DNA of 64,000 nucleotides from Thalassia testudinum. Lineage: Eukaryota; Streptophyta; Magnoliopsida; Alismatales; Hydrocharitaceae. Below are positions 35,815 to 47,048 of this stretch, piece after piece. A program made the position numbers and the translations under genes. The notes below the pieces were generated by a model. It did no database searches, was not told where the DNA came from, and saw nothing but the letters and a program-made list of their open reading frames with translations. Where the stretch lies: the NCBI GenBank assembly GCA_037157565.1, contig JAZHRO010000062.1, forward strand, positions 8,494,001 through 8,558,000. The letters are read 5' to 3'. How positions within the stretch are numbered: position 1 is the first letter of the stretch; the number at the start of each line of letters is the position of its first letter.

Positions 35815-37021
35815 AACTCTCTTAGGATTTAGAAGAAATTAGAACAAAATCAAAAACTTCCTAGAAAGTTCTACCACTGTCAAAACAAATGCAAATGCAG
35901 TGGGATCTATTTTTAGTAGATTCTAGGTCTTAGAATTAAGTGTTTAGTTGGTGGCCAAACAAGTTTTACAAGAATTATGCTTCCTAGGCCGACCTTCGTT
36001 GGTGCCTACAACCTACTCGCAAGGGATGGAAGTCTTGAATCGAGCCCACACACGAGGAACCGAAGTAACTTGGTGGATAGGCTTGTTGATTTCTGACTAA
36101 CTTCCCTTGTGGTGCAAAAGAGGAGAGGTAGAAATTTATCTAGTGACCTTATGTGTGATGTGCATAGTGTCTCAAGTGTGCAACACACGTTCGCATTTTG
36201 AATTTTGAAATCTCGCAAACATGATCCTTTTGCACACAATTTCAAGTCACAGATTTTTAGGTCCAACCTCTTAGGAATCCCAATTTCTTAAAGTGGCCAC
36301 TGACTTAATTATATTCAAACACTTTAGTGGTCTTGTCATTAAGTCCAATGCAAATGCATGACAGGTATTTGATGCTAAAGAGAAGACGTACCTTACTTAA
36401 GCTTTCTTTGTGCAAGATGTCTGCAATGCAGAAATATAAACTAGATGCTGCTCATTCAATCCTAGATGGTCACCCTATTGATATGCAGCTTCTAGCAGGT
36501 AGTTTGAATTTTTTTTTAAATTTTCTGATAATTAATACGCAAACAAACCTAATCTAATTTAGCTAACTAACTAATGTGCAATTCAAATAATTCAAATAAA
36601 CCTACAATCTAAATAAAATGGGAACACGCTCCTAAAAATACGCTCCTGCATACAAGAGCGATAAACAATAACAGCACTGGGAATAAGTTCCCAAAAATGC
36701 CCAACACTAGTCCACAAGACAGAAATTAAATTCTAATGTTTATCTAAACTAATCCAAATCTAAAAGAAGCAAATAAATGTCTTTGGTTGTTGATCCTTCC
36801 TCAACACGCATGGGATCAAGGCCCACGTGCTCCTGTTGCTGCCCTCTTGGTGGCTTCAAGGTCCACCAAGAATATCTCCTCCGTCATGCGTGCTTGTCAC
36901 GTTCGTTTCCTCCAAACAGATGTACTTCGCATAGGAAAAAGAAATAGATCAATGAGTATATAGTCCCAATTAGGAATCACTACGAACAGGAAATACATGC
37001 GAGTTTACTAGGCCTATTGCC
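35815..37021 (-). other. leader of the non-autonomous element
   Basis: About 1.2 kb between the PBS and the gag-like frame. No supported coding frame or RNA gene is seen. Confidence 0.5.
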
Positions 37022-37039
37022 TCCCCGGCAATGACGCCA
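37022..37039 (-). promoter_or_regulatory. primer-binding site, tRNA-Asp type (minus strand)
   Basis: TGGCGTCATTGCCGGGGA on the minus strand, two mismatches from the tRNA-Asp complement, two bases after the LTR end TTTATCA. Confidence 0.85.
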
Positions 37040-37041
37040 TT

Positions 37042-38762
37042 TGATAAAGAGAAATTTGCTTGATTATGAATGATAGCAATAAAAAGGTATGTAGTTGTAG
37101 TTGTGTGGCGGAAAATCTCTCAATCAATGATTAAATAGATATTAATTTAAACCACAGTAAAAATGTCGTATCCACAGGGAGGATCGAGCCAAATCAACTC
37201 ACAATAAATTTACCTCTTGTTTACTTAAAAGTAATTTCATTCATTCATCCTAATGCCAAAGAAAGAACACTAATAGATGAATCAATAACCAATCTCTAAT
37301 TTCTGAAAAGAGATGGACCAATCATGCAAATTCTCCTTTATTAGAATACTCCTATAAAATCAATCAACCCCAAATATTCAATGGCATCCAATGTAAAGCA
37401 TAATATCACCATTTAATGTGAAGCTAATAGATGGGGGAAGATAATTATGCAATTTGATAAGCCAATTAATTAGAGCAGACTAAAGGGGTTTGGCTTTCAT
37501 TCAATTAATAAAATAATAAATCAACAATCAAGTTTTGGCAATGGCAGCACATGTAATATCTAATTGAAGGGAAAACAGAGCTTTCACTCTCTCTCCTTGC
37601 GTGAGAGATGGAGCACCGACAACGGAGCTGCTATGGGGGAAGGTTGATCGACGCGTGGGGAGCACGATGATGGCAATGGAATGGCAAGAGGTGGCTGGAG
37701 ATGGTGGCCACGCGTGGAGGTGGTCGGCGGCGGTAGGTGGGTTGACGCATGAGGAACCAGCCGGAGGATGTTATGGTTGCTGTCGTGGGTGTGGTGGAGC
37801 GTGAGGAGGACGCCGGTGGTGTCAGCGGTGAGGTAGGAGGCCAAGGGTGGTCACATGGCATGGAATGTCGTCTGTGGCTTATGGGTTTGGTCAGAGAAGA
37901 AGATGAATAGTGGGTGTGGGTGGAAAAGAGGAAGAAGGAAATGGAAGAGGAAGTGGATGGTGTGGGGATGTAGCGGGTGTGGTGCGGCTTCTGTGGTGGC
38001 GTGTGCGCAGCGCGTGCGCAAGGGCTGGTTGTGCGTGCACAAGGGCGTACGGCTGCTGCTAGGTGGCTGAGCGCGTGCACGAGTTGGAGCACAGGCGCAT
38101 GGTTCTGGCCATGAGGGGGCGCTGAGCGGGTTGCTGCTGGCCGCTGGCGGGAGCGCGGAGCGATGCGCACAGAGCTAGCGGTCGGTCTTGTGGTGGCGGG
38201 TTGTGGTGATGGTGTGCGCTTTGTCACCGTGCACACCACGACAGGCAAAGGGCAGAGGTGGGTGTGTGGAGAAGGTGATGAAGAGGCTCTCCAAGGTCCC
38301 ACACGGTGCACGCTCTTGGTCACGGTGCACGCTGTTTCCACGGTGGTGGCTAGGGAGAAGGTCCCCGCAAGGGGAGGAAGAGCCCTGATCCCCAGAGCCT
38401 TTGCTTTTTAACTTTGCAAATCTGTTCCTCCTCCTCTCCCCTTTTCACGGCTTCTGTTACTCTAAAAATAGCTTGAAAATTCGACTGGCCTTGCGTGAGG
38501 TGAAGGAAGTTGGGTTGCGAGAAGGTGTGCTGTGTGCGTGAGTTTGGTCCTGCATGGGAGAGGAGGTTTGGTTTATTCATGAAATAACAAAATATAAAAT
38601 AATTATTTATATACAATAAGTTATCAAATGCATTAGATATATGCCAACCTAAGTAATGATGCATGCAATTATTCTATGACCTAATGTAGTTATTAACGAA
38701 CATAAAATACAAGAATAAAGTTAACTTAGGTGTAACAATAGTCCATTAAAATGGTCTCATCA
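37042..38762 (-). mobile_element. 5' LTR of the non-autonomous element
   Basis: 1721 bp. It is uninterrupted, and so shows the empty sites of both insertions found in its partner LTR. It contains a GTGG-rich stretch (37640-38350) that gives long spurious frames on both strands. Confidence 0.9.
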
Positions 38763-38767
38763 CTGGC
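38763..38767. repeat. target-site duplication CTGGC (right)
   Basis: Pairs with CTGGT at 11987-11991, and is also the codon run resuming outer RNase H. Confidence 0.85.
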
Positions 38768-39345
38768 TGTCATATTTGGCTTGGAAAAATTCAGATCCTA
38801 CCTCATGGGTTCCCATGTCATTATATACTCGGATCACACCGCAGTGAGGCACTTACTCACGAAGAAGGATGTGAAACCTAGATTAATCCGATGGATCTTG
38901 CTATTGCAAGAATTTGATCTTGAAATTTGCAACAAGGCGAGAAAGCAGAACATGGTAGTTGACCATTTGTCTCGCCTTCCTTCTCCGGTCATTGACTCAT
39001 CCAGACCTATTACCGAGCATTTTCCGGATGAACTTCTGTTGGTCATTAACGGACTTCCTTAGTTTGCTAACATGGTAAACTACTTGGTTACGCGGAAAGT
39101 CCCGCCAGATTGGGTGAATTCCAGGCGGGACAAGATAATTTTTGATGCCAAGTACTACATTTGGGAAGAACTGTATCTCTTCCATATTGGCCATGATCAG
39201 GTAATTTGAAGATGCATTCCTGACAATGAGGTTAAGAATGTCATCTCATTCTCTCATGACCAAACCTGTGGTGGTCATTTCTCTGGTCGGAAAATCGCAG
39301 CGAAGATCCTTCAATGTGGGTTCTTCTGGCCCACAATGTTCAAAG
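38763..39345 (+). pseudogene. outer Athila-like element: RNase H remainder and integrase finger
   Basis: Continues the RNase H cut at 11991: [32 protein letters not shown] (third Asp in SDHTA), [33 protein letters not shown] at 39061 follows GLP. The next segment gives YYIWEELYLFHIG, CIPDNEV and the HHCC finger ([28 protein letters not shown], then [16 protein letters not shown] at about 39370-39415), with a TGA near 39207. Confidence 0.88.
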
Positions 39346-40348
39346 ACGCACAAACTTATTGTAGGGCATGCGCTCGTTGTCAGACCTTAGGCAACATGGG
39401 CCTACGTGATATGATGCTCTTGAATCCGATCATTGTGTGCAAAATCTTTGACATCTGGGGAATTGACTTTATGGGACCCTTTCCAGGATCTAATGGCTTC
39501 GAATATATCTTACTTGCTGTTGATTACGTCTCTAAATGGATTGAAGCCACCCCACCAGAACAAGTGACCATAAAGTTGTTCTTCAGTTCATTCAAGAGAG
39601 CATCGTTTTTACATTTAGGGTTCCAAAGGCCATCATCAGCGATGGCGGGCCTCATTTTGCCAATGTGCACTTCTAGTCCTTGATGACAAAGTATGGGGTG
39701 TCACATTGTATCTCGACTCCTTACCACCCCTAGACTAATGGATTGACAGAATTGTCAAATCGGGAGTTCAAGAAGATCCTTCAGGTTACTGCTCGGCTTG
39801 ACAGGAAGGAGTGGTCTACCTGCCTTCCGAAAGTCTTATGGGCCTATAGGACCGCCCATAAGACCCAATTAGGCATGTCTCCCTTTATACTCGTGTACGG
39901 GAAGGCATGTCACCTCCCCATGGAGATGGAGCATAAAGCCTACTGGGAAGTACGGAAGTGCAATCTAGATCTTGTGAAGGTTGGAATCCACCATCGGTTG
40001 CAATTGAGCGAGATTGAGGAGTTATGCAATGATGCGTATGAGAACTCACAAATCTATAAAGAGCAGGTGAAAGCTCTCCATGACAAGCACATTTCAAGAA
40101 AATCCCTTCATCCTGGTTAGAAAGTACTACTCTCTGATGCCAAACTCAAGCTTTTCCCAAGCAAACTTAGATCTAAATGGATTGAACCATTTCTGGTGAG
40201 ACGAGTATTTGGAAAAGGAGCTGTCGAAATCAGTGAACTCAGCCTTGATTTTGAACCTTTTGTTGTGAATGGTCAGAGACTTAAACCATTCGTCGAACTT
40301 ACTAACACAAACTTGGCTGCAGTATCTTTTAATCTCCATTCTCCTTGA
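39346..40348 (+). pseudogene. outer Athila-like element: integrase core and C-terminus
   Basis: [35 protein letters not shown] holds the first Asp. A shift near 39600 breaks the region of the second Asp ([10 protein letters not shown] in another frame, about 39625-39655). The third residue, Glu, is kept in GLTELSNREFKK (about 39740), unlike the Lys in the inner element. LWAYRTAHKTQLGMSPF and LPMEMEHKAYWEVRKCNLD follow. A TAG at 40118 interrupts, then KLKLFPSKLRSKWIEPFLV and [12 protein letters not shown] run to the TGA near 40348. Dead, but the domain order is complete. Confidence 0.9.
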
Positions 40349-41351
40349 GCTTCATTGCGCCCAGCTAATGGTGTTAAACTTAGCGCTTAATGGGAGGCAA
40401 CCCATCATCTTTTGAAAAACCCGAAACCTTCCTAACATATCCTTTTGCCTAATTCTTATTGCACTTTAAGGTTCATCCATTAGAACAGCTGACTCCACCT
40501 TTTGTATATGTATCAAAGCTTGAAATCGTTCGCAACAGTCATTCTGACCCGTCCACTACCCACCTGTTCTAATGTACGATCTGGATTGAACTCGAACCCA
40601 CCTAATTTACAATGAGGACATTGCAAATCGTAGGCATGGGGGTTATTAAAGTATAAAACGCTGTGAAATCAATGCATGGAAGGGTTTCATAAAAAAAAAT
40701 AGAGAGAGGTGAAAAGAGGAAAGGAGAGATCCTTTTGAGCTGAACGAAAAGAGAGAAGGGAAGGAAAAGAAAAGAAAAAAGAAAGAAGCGAGTCCCTTGA
40801 AATTGAATATGGAACCTACCTAACTTCTAGGTTGGATCGGATGATGAATTAAGACCTGGAAGGCTAAAACTTAAGGAATTAGTGGTGGATACCGACCTTA
40901 GGCCTCTTGGTTCTATTCTAGGATTTAAACACTTAAGTAGTTGTTAAGATCTGGATTAATCCTCAGGAGGTTGAGGAAAGTGCGAGTTTGATATAGTAGG
41001 TCTAAAGCTTAGGGAGTATTCGGCCCCGTTGCCTACTCTTTGGTTTGCGGGACTTGGTAACCTAAGCACCCAAAATCACACACTTAGTCTGGTTCAATGC
41101 GCTTAATAAAGAAAAATCTGCCAAAAGTGTTCTATTATGAAAAGTCATCTCAAAGATCTGGCTTAGGAGTAGCTCGACAACACAAGTTGATTGGACGAGT
41201 TCCCGACGTGGAGAGGTGGGAAATTCCCCTCGAAGATGCGTAATAGCATATCGTCTCCCCAGTGCTTGTCTCCTAGGATATCTAAATATCTGTTGCAATG
41301 CTTTGTCGGGCTTTTTAAGTCAGTCGGGTTGTAGTATAGGTGACCAAGCAT
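40349..41351 (+). other. outer element 3' noncoding region, first part
   Basis: Block AGCGCTTAATGGGAGGCAAC at 40382-40401, ATGAGGACA at 40612-40620, purine run TAGGCATGGGGG at 40631-40642, then a purine-rich stretch (40690-40790) and noncoding DNA. Interrupted at 41351 by a minus-strand LTR. Resumes at 47049. Confidence 0.7.
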
Positions 41352-42268
41352 TGATAACAAATAAGAATTTATTACTCGAAGACCTAAGTATCTGAGGTCG
41401 AACACAGGGAGTAAATGGAATTTATTCACTAATCTCAATAATGTAATTGAACACTTAGAGTTACTCAAAACCTAATTCAGAATATAAATGCAAGAGTTTA
41501 TGAATTAAATTTATAGAGTTTATGAATTAAATTTATAGCAAAAATAGAAGAGTTGGACGTCTGATTCTATGATCAGACATCTTAAATGATGGCCTCTTAT
41601 TTTCTTCTCCTTGCAGCTTTCTCTTCTTCTTCTTCTTCCTTCTCTTTCTGTCTCTGCTTCAGTTGCTTCTCTTCTGCCTTCTTAGCTTTTGCTTTCTTCC
41701 TTCTCTTTTGCACAGTGCCTTTTTCCTTCTTCTTCCTCTGCCTTGCTCTTCTTTTTCATCGTCAGCCTTGCCTCCTGCTATACAGTGCTGCTCCCCTTGT
41801 CTTCAGCCTTTCTTCTTCTTCTTTCTTGGCTTCTGCCTTAGCTCTCCTATGACGTTCTCTTCTCTTTGGCCTTCCTTCCTCTTCCTTTCTGCAGCTAAGT
41901 GTCTTAGCCTCACCTCAGCTGCGCCTTCCTCTTCCTTCTTTTTCCTTAGCTTCCCTGCTGCGCCTCTTCCTTCCTTAGCTCTACTTCTTCCCTGCACAAC
42001 GCAACAAAACCTAACCCTACCCTCCTCGCGTCTCTCTCTCTCTCCATTACTCTCTTCGGTACACTCTTCCAGAGCTGAGTAATCAGGTCAGGTGCGCGCC
42101 CGGGTCGAGGCGCACCGACGTGGGTGTGGTGCGCGAGGAGTGCTAGGTTTAGGGTTAACGGGTTGGGTGCCAAGTCCACGGGGTCAAGGTCACGGACAAG
42201 GCGTGGCAAGTGAGGGCGAGGGACCTCACCCCTGTGTTCTCGAGGCAAACAGCACAAAACACAAATCC

Positions 42269-42311
42269 AATTTATCCTATGCGCCTCGCTCTTGCGTTCA
42301 CGAGGTGGGAC
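42269..42311 (-). promoter_or_regulatory. USE-like plus TATA-like pair (copy W)
   Basis: Minus-strand GTCCCACCTCG (42301-42311), 24 nt, then GATAAATT (42269-42276). One base off the USE consensus. Confidence 0.45.
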
Positions 42312-44890
42312 TAAATGTCCCACCCGCTTCTGCTGGCACCTACAGGAGGATGTCTTCACGCAATTGACGCAGCTGAAGGGTCTGCAGCTACAGCTCTCAG
42401 GCTGGATTTGCTCACACACTCAACCCGCGCAGCCTGGGATCCTGAACCCTGGAGCTCATGGCCTGTAGCTGGAAAGCAAGCAAGCTTGTATGCTTGTTAA
42501 TGGAGGATGAGGGCTTGACCCTGCACAACACAAAAGTAGCCTTGCGGCTCTATCAAACAATAGGAGAACCTTCGCCGTATCACGGCGAAGGTGAGGCGGG
42601 GGTTGGCGTGGCTCAGACCAGCCTAGGCGTGCGTGCTTAGGTCGGACTGCGACCGTGTGAGTGGGTTTATTCGGTGGAAGCGTGGAGCGTGTGTGGCGGG
42701 CAGTGAGTGGGTGGAAAGTGTTCAGTGGTCGATGGAGGAGGTGAAGAGGTTGGTGGTGAGACGTGTGGAGGTGTGGAGTGATGGATGCGTCTCACCAGTG
42801 GGTCGCCGAAGATGGAGAAGATGGTGGTGGACAGTGGCTGCGAGGGGTCGAAAAGGGAAAATCGACAGAGGGGAATTGAAGAGGGAATAGTGATGAGTAA
42901 TTCTAACCTAACTAAGTGGACGAAGGGGGAGAGGTGGCGACTGGCGGTACCTGCTGTCGCCGGAGAAGAAGGTGTCTAGTGGAGGGAGACGGCGACGACG
43001 ACGGGGCTAGAGGTGCTCACGCGGGTGTTGCGCGATGCGGAGGAAGATGGTGAGGGTGGTGATGATAACCTCATCATGAACCCTAACTAGCACAATCTAA
43101 CCTTGATATGCAAGAAAAAGCTCCTACATTACTCAAAGAAAGGCTTAACTCAGAGAATTCTGAGTTTGAGAAGAAGACAAGTCATAAGGGGTAAAAATGC
43201 AATTTCACCAAAGCAATTTGCAAACAGGGTAATTAAGGGTCCAAACACAGATTAAATAAACCTAATAAGAAGGAAAGTGGGATGATCTGATCTAACAAGG
43301 GCTACAACAACTCCAAGAAATTAAATGACATTCTGTAACCCTAAAACAAATCCACTTCAATTCACGAGGTTCGAGGAAGGGTAAAAATCAACTAAACCCT
43401 CTAAAATTCATAGAAAAATAATCTCTAGGGTTTAGAATCTTCGATTTGGCCTTAGAAACCCATTTTGACCTACATTGAGAACCATGCCCAATTAATGATT
43501 TAATTTGGGTTTTTACGTAAATTGGCCGATCAAACATGGTCTGACCTAGAAACAAAATTCACCATTAAAATCCTTAGGTTCAACATAGTCATGCATAAAA
43601 ACTTGAGCCTAAGAAGAGACCTCCTTGACCAACTTTGCAATTTGGTCCTCATCATTTACTTTTTGACCCTTAACTTTCGAAACCCTTGCATTTTGGCCCC
43701 CAATTTCCTTGTCATTCTTTGCATTTTGGTCCCTCCTGCAAGTCTCTGCGCAGCACCATGCTCTGGCGACTTTGTGCGGAGCATGGCGCTGCGTAGGGTG
43801 AGGGGGACGTTCTGCAAAGTGAACGTGGAGTTCCCTGCGACGTCTGCTGTCGCAGGGACTCAGCCATGTTGCCTGACGACCCCCACACCTTCCGTGTGAA
43901 CGCGCGGAAGGTATGGGTCTCGTCTCCGACCATACTCTGGCGAGGGGTGCACGTCGCCAGCCTGCATCCGCCTCTCCGCCACCGCCTTTATAAGAACCAG
44001 CATCGCCAGTCGGTTCTCGCAGTCTGGTCTTGGCGGAGAAACCCTCAACCTTTCCTCTCTCCCCACTCCGACAGGAAACCCACCAGCTCCGGCGACTGCT
44101 CCTCCTCCTTCTTGTCGCTCTGCTGTAATACCAGCAGCAGAGTTTGCTTTGTCTCGTCTTCCTGCGTTGTTCTGCACCAAGCGGACGCCTCCCTGCCCAC
44201 TTCCTCGTCGCCGCTCTCCCCCCCTGGGTTCTTCTTCTCCAGCTCTTGCAGGTACGAGCCGGCGGCTCCGCCCTCCCCCCTTCGTCCTTGTAGGTAGGTT
44301 ACATTTATTCCCCTTCTTCCCCTCTTTCTTTTCCCCAATCTATTTTGCTTGATTGCCCCACGACCACGCCTGATCACCCTCACCTTCCCCGCCTCCGGCC
44401 ACTCTCCGGCGAGTCGCCACCCCGTCATCCCACAACCCCATACGACTTGCCAACTGTCCCAAAAGCTCCGCCTCATCATACTAAGCACCCTTCGCCCCTC
44501 CACTGCCACTTTACACCTCCACAACTCACCCCCGATCAAACCCACTTTTTCGGCCACAGGATGACCTAGGCACGCACGCCTAGGCTGTCCCGCGGCTTGT
44601 TGCACCTCGCACCACCTTCGCCGTGCCACGGCGAAGGTTCCCCTGTGGCCTGATTAGGCCGAGAGGCCCTTTTTGTGCTGGACAGATCTACTACCCCGGC
44701 CGCCATTGGCGACGACTCAAGGAGCTTCCAAGCGAGCTCCAGGCTTCAGAGCGTCAGGTCTCCAGCTGATGCGAATTGGGGAGACTCGGGTGAAGGCAGG
44801 CAGCTGGCACGCGAGGGGAAACAAGGATGCAGCTGCTGAAGTGAGGTCGCGGTCTTCCTGCGGGCGCGCGCGAGAAGAAGCAGAAGTTTA

Positions 44891-44931
44891 GTCCCACATC
44901 GTAAGTTCTCGAAGCGCCGCACCCATTTAAA
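44891..44931 (+). promoter_or_regulatory. USE plus TATA-like pair (Y copy 2)
   Basis: GTCCCACATCG (44891-44901), 24 nt, TTTAAA (44926-44931). Exact USE consensus match. Confidence 0.5.
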
Positions 44932-45480
44932 TTGATTTTGTGTTTTTACCTTATCGCCTCCGATACACCTGGGGTGAGGTCCCGCGCCCCATCACACGCC
45001 CCGTCCGTGGTTTCACCATGTGGACCCGGCGGATCCGACCCGACACTACCCACGCACACCTCGCGCACCAAATCACGCCGGTGCGCCTGGTCCCGGTACG
45101 CAACCCGACCCTTTAACTCGTGGCTCTGGGAGAGCTTCCTGTGAGCGGTTTGTAGAGAGAGAGAGATACGTGCGGGTAGAGGGAGGGGATAGGTTTTGCT
45201 TCCCCCTTGTGTGCAGGATAGGGGCGCTGAAGGAGAAGGGCTCAGCACTTAGCCGCAGGAAGGAGAAGAGAAGAAGCAGAAGAAGAAGGCTCGCCAAAGA
45301 AGAAGAAGCAGCGAAGGAAGGAAAAGAGGAGAATCACTGTAGCAGACCGCACTTTAAGTGGTCTGACGGCTGCATCTGATGATGGATGAACCTTTAGAGG
45401 AGATAAAGCAGAGAAGAAGGAAAGAAGAAGGCTCCACAGCTGAAGAAAAAGAGAAAGAAAAGAGAAGAAGGAAGAAAGAG

Positions 45481-45730
45481 AAGACTTTGCAGCTGAAGAG
45501 CAGAAGACAGACGAGAAAAAGAAGAACTGAAGAAGAAAAGAAGAAGTCAGGAAGAGCAGCAGAAGAAAGAAGAGGGAAGAAGACAAGCACAAAGAGAAGA
45601 AAGAGAAGACTTTGCAGCTGAAGAGCAGAAGACAGACGAGAAAAAGAAGAACTGAAGAAGAAAAGAAGAAGACAGGAAGAGCAGCAGAAGAAAGAAGAGG
45701 GAAGAAGACAAGCACAAAGAGAAGAAGAAG
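45481..45730. repeat. 125-bp tandem duplication in the purine tract of Y copy 2
   Basis: AAGACTTTGCAGCTGAAGAG recurs at 45481 and 45606 with nearly identical flanks, giving a 125-bp direct repeat absent from Y copy 1. Confidence 0.8.
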
Positions 45731-47048
45731 AAGCCAAAAGCAGAAATCTATCTCTCTCTCTCTCTTATTTTTGTAATAAAGAAACTTTGTACTTCTATAA
45801 TTCCAGTAGCTCCCTGAGTTCGACCTCGAGAAACTATTTCCGAGTAAATTTATATGGTAATGACAACCGTAGCTGTCTTATTTTATACTATAACGACTGT
45901 ATTATAATAAACATAAAAACGCAAAAGCAGCACTGCGGTTGGACCATCACCAGGTGGCTCTGCCATTGATATTGTGGCGGAGCAACTAGAAGGAGGAGGG
46001 AGGCTCATCGGAGCTCGCTGGACTTCTTGACCGAAGCAGAGGAAGATGAAATTGGGGTGGATCTCTGGCCAAGTCGAGCTGAAGAGATGCAGCCGGAGGT
46101 GGTGGCGTTTTTATAGTCCTTGGCAGGGACTCTTATGCTTGGAAGACAAGCCTCCAAGCACAAGAGACCTCGTCGGAGATGGAAACTGTTGGTGACCCAA
46201 ATCTCTCGTGCGTTCGCACGAGAGATTGGGTGCGAATTAGAGATTAGGACCACGCTCAGATGGAGGGGAATTCCTCAGAGAATCTCCCTTCCAAATCTGG
46301 GAGGAGATCTCTGAGGAATCAGGGAGTACTCTCCCTCCATTCCTCGCCAGAGTAGGATTTCTCCCCATTAATGGTAGAGGGACCTATTTGTAAGAGTGGT
46401 GAGGAAGTTAGGGGGGTCTGTGCAATGGTTTGCAAAGATAGGGGTTAAAATGTAATTCGGTGTACTATTTTGCAAGTAGGTCAAGATGACCTCTCCTTAG
46501 GTTTAAATTTTGGTACAAACCTAATTTGGACCTAAGGAATCCAATAGTGAAGTTGGATTTTAGGTTTGATCACGTTTGACTGGATATTTTGCATAAAAAC
46601 CTAAATTAGGTTAATTAATGAGCTAGGGCCCTAATCTAGGTCAAAACAGGTTCCAAAGGCCAATTTGAAGGTTCTAAACCCTAAGAGATATTTTTCCATG
46701 AATTTTAGAGGGTTTAGTTTATTTTTATCCTGACCAGAGCCTTGTTGAATTAAGCAGATCTGTTTTAGGGTTATAGAATGTCATTTAATTATTGGATTGC
46801 ATAATAACCCATTTCTGCTTGAACCAACCCACTTTTTATCTTATTCAGATCATTTGACCTATGTTTTGCCTCTAAGAAATCCCGTTTATTACTGCAATGA
46901 TAAAATTACAGTTTTAACCTTTATTTCATGTTTTCTTCTCAGAACACTTATTCCTTGAATTAAGCCCTTCTCTAGGTTATGTAGGAGCTCTTATTCTCTT
47001 TCTTGGGTCAAAATGAGCTAATTAGGGCTCATGATGAAGCTCTCATCA

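Larger units (their letters stand above)
11992..38762 (-). mobile_element. non-autonomous Athila-related LTR element (LARD-like), minus strand
   Basis: 5' LTR 37042-38762 (1721 bp, TGATGAGACC to TTTATCA). PBS 37022-37039. Internal region 32243-37041. The 3' LTR is split over 11992-12134, 28310-29819 and 32162-32242. Rejoined, the 3' LTR is 1734 bp, close to the 5' LTR. Without its nested insertions the element is about 8.25 kb. It has one long gag-like frame and no protease, RT or integrase, yet keeps the Athila post-integrase block (33821-33842), an internal purine run, and a hairpin before the PPT. It must therefore rely on an autonomous partner. Confidence 0.85.
43060..45952 (+). mobile_element. 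solo LTR, family Y copy 2
   Basis: 2893 bp, TGATGATAACCTCATCATG to ACCATCACCA, flanked by GGTGG at 43055-43059 and 45953-45957. Colinear with copy 1 and close in sequence: TATA at 43987-43994, perfect hairpin 44614-44638, USE/TATA pair 44891-44931, AAG-rich tract about 45230-45740, TAATAAAGAAACTTTG near 45775. It sits inside another LTR of its own family. Confidence 0.92.
41352..47048 (-). mobile_element. minus-strand LTR, family Y (copy W), with a Y LTR inserted in it
   Basis: On the minus strand it starts TGATGAGAGCTTCATCATGAG at 47048 and ends TTTGTTATCA at 41352. Net length is 2799 bp after removing copy 2 and one duplicated GGTGG. It shares with the Y copies the start, a TATA box (rev. 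46107-46117), a hairpin (46200-46227), the CCTTCGCCGT hairpin (42568-42592), the USE/TATA pair (42269-42311), a CTT-rich tract (41590-41990; AAG on the coding side) and CTCCCTGTGTTCGACC near 41395-41410. No clear TSD (AGCAT versus ATATC), and no PBS or PPT next to it. Confidence 0.82.

Noticed and set aside
37631..38341. 236-codon His/Pro/Ser minus-strand frame, and plus-strand partners
   Set aside because: GTGG-rich part of the 5' LTR of the non-autonomous element; its sister LTR segment (28700-29460) breaks the frame.
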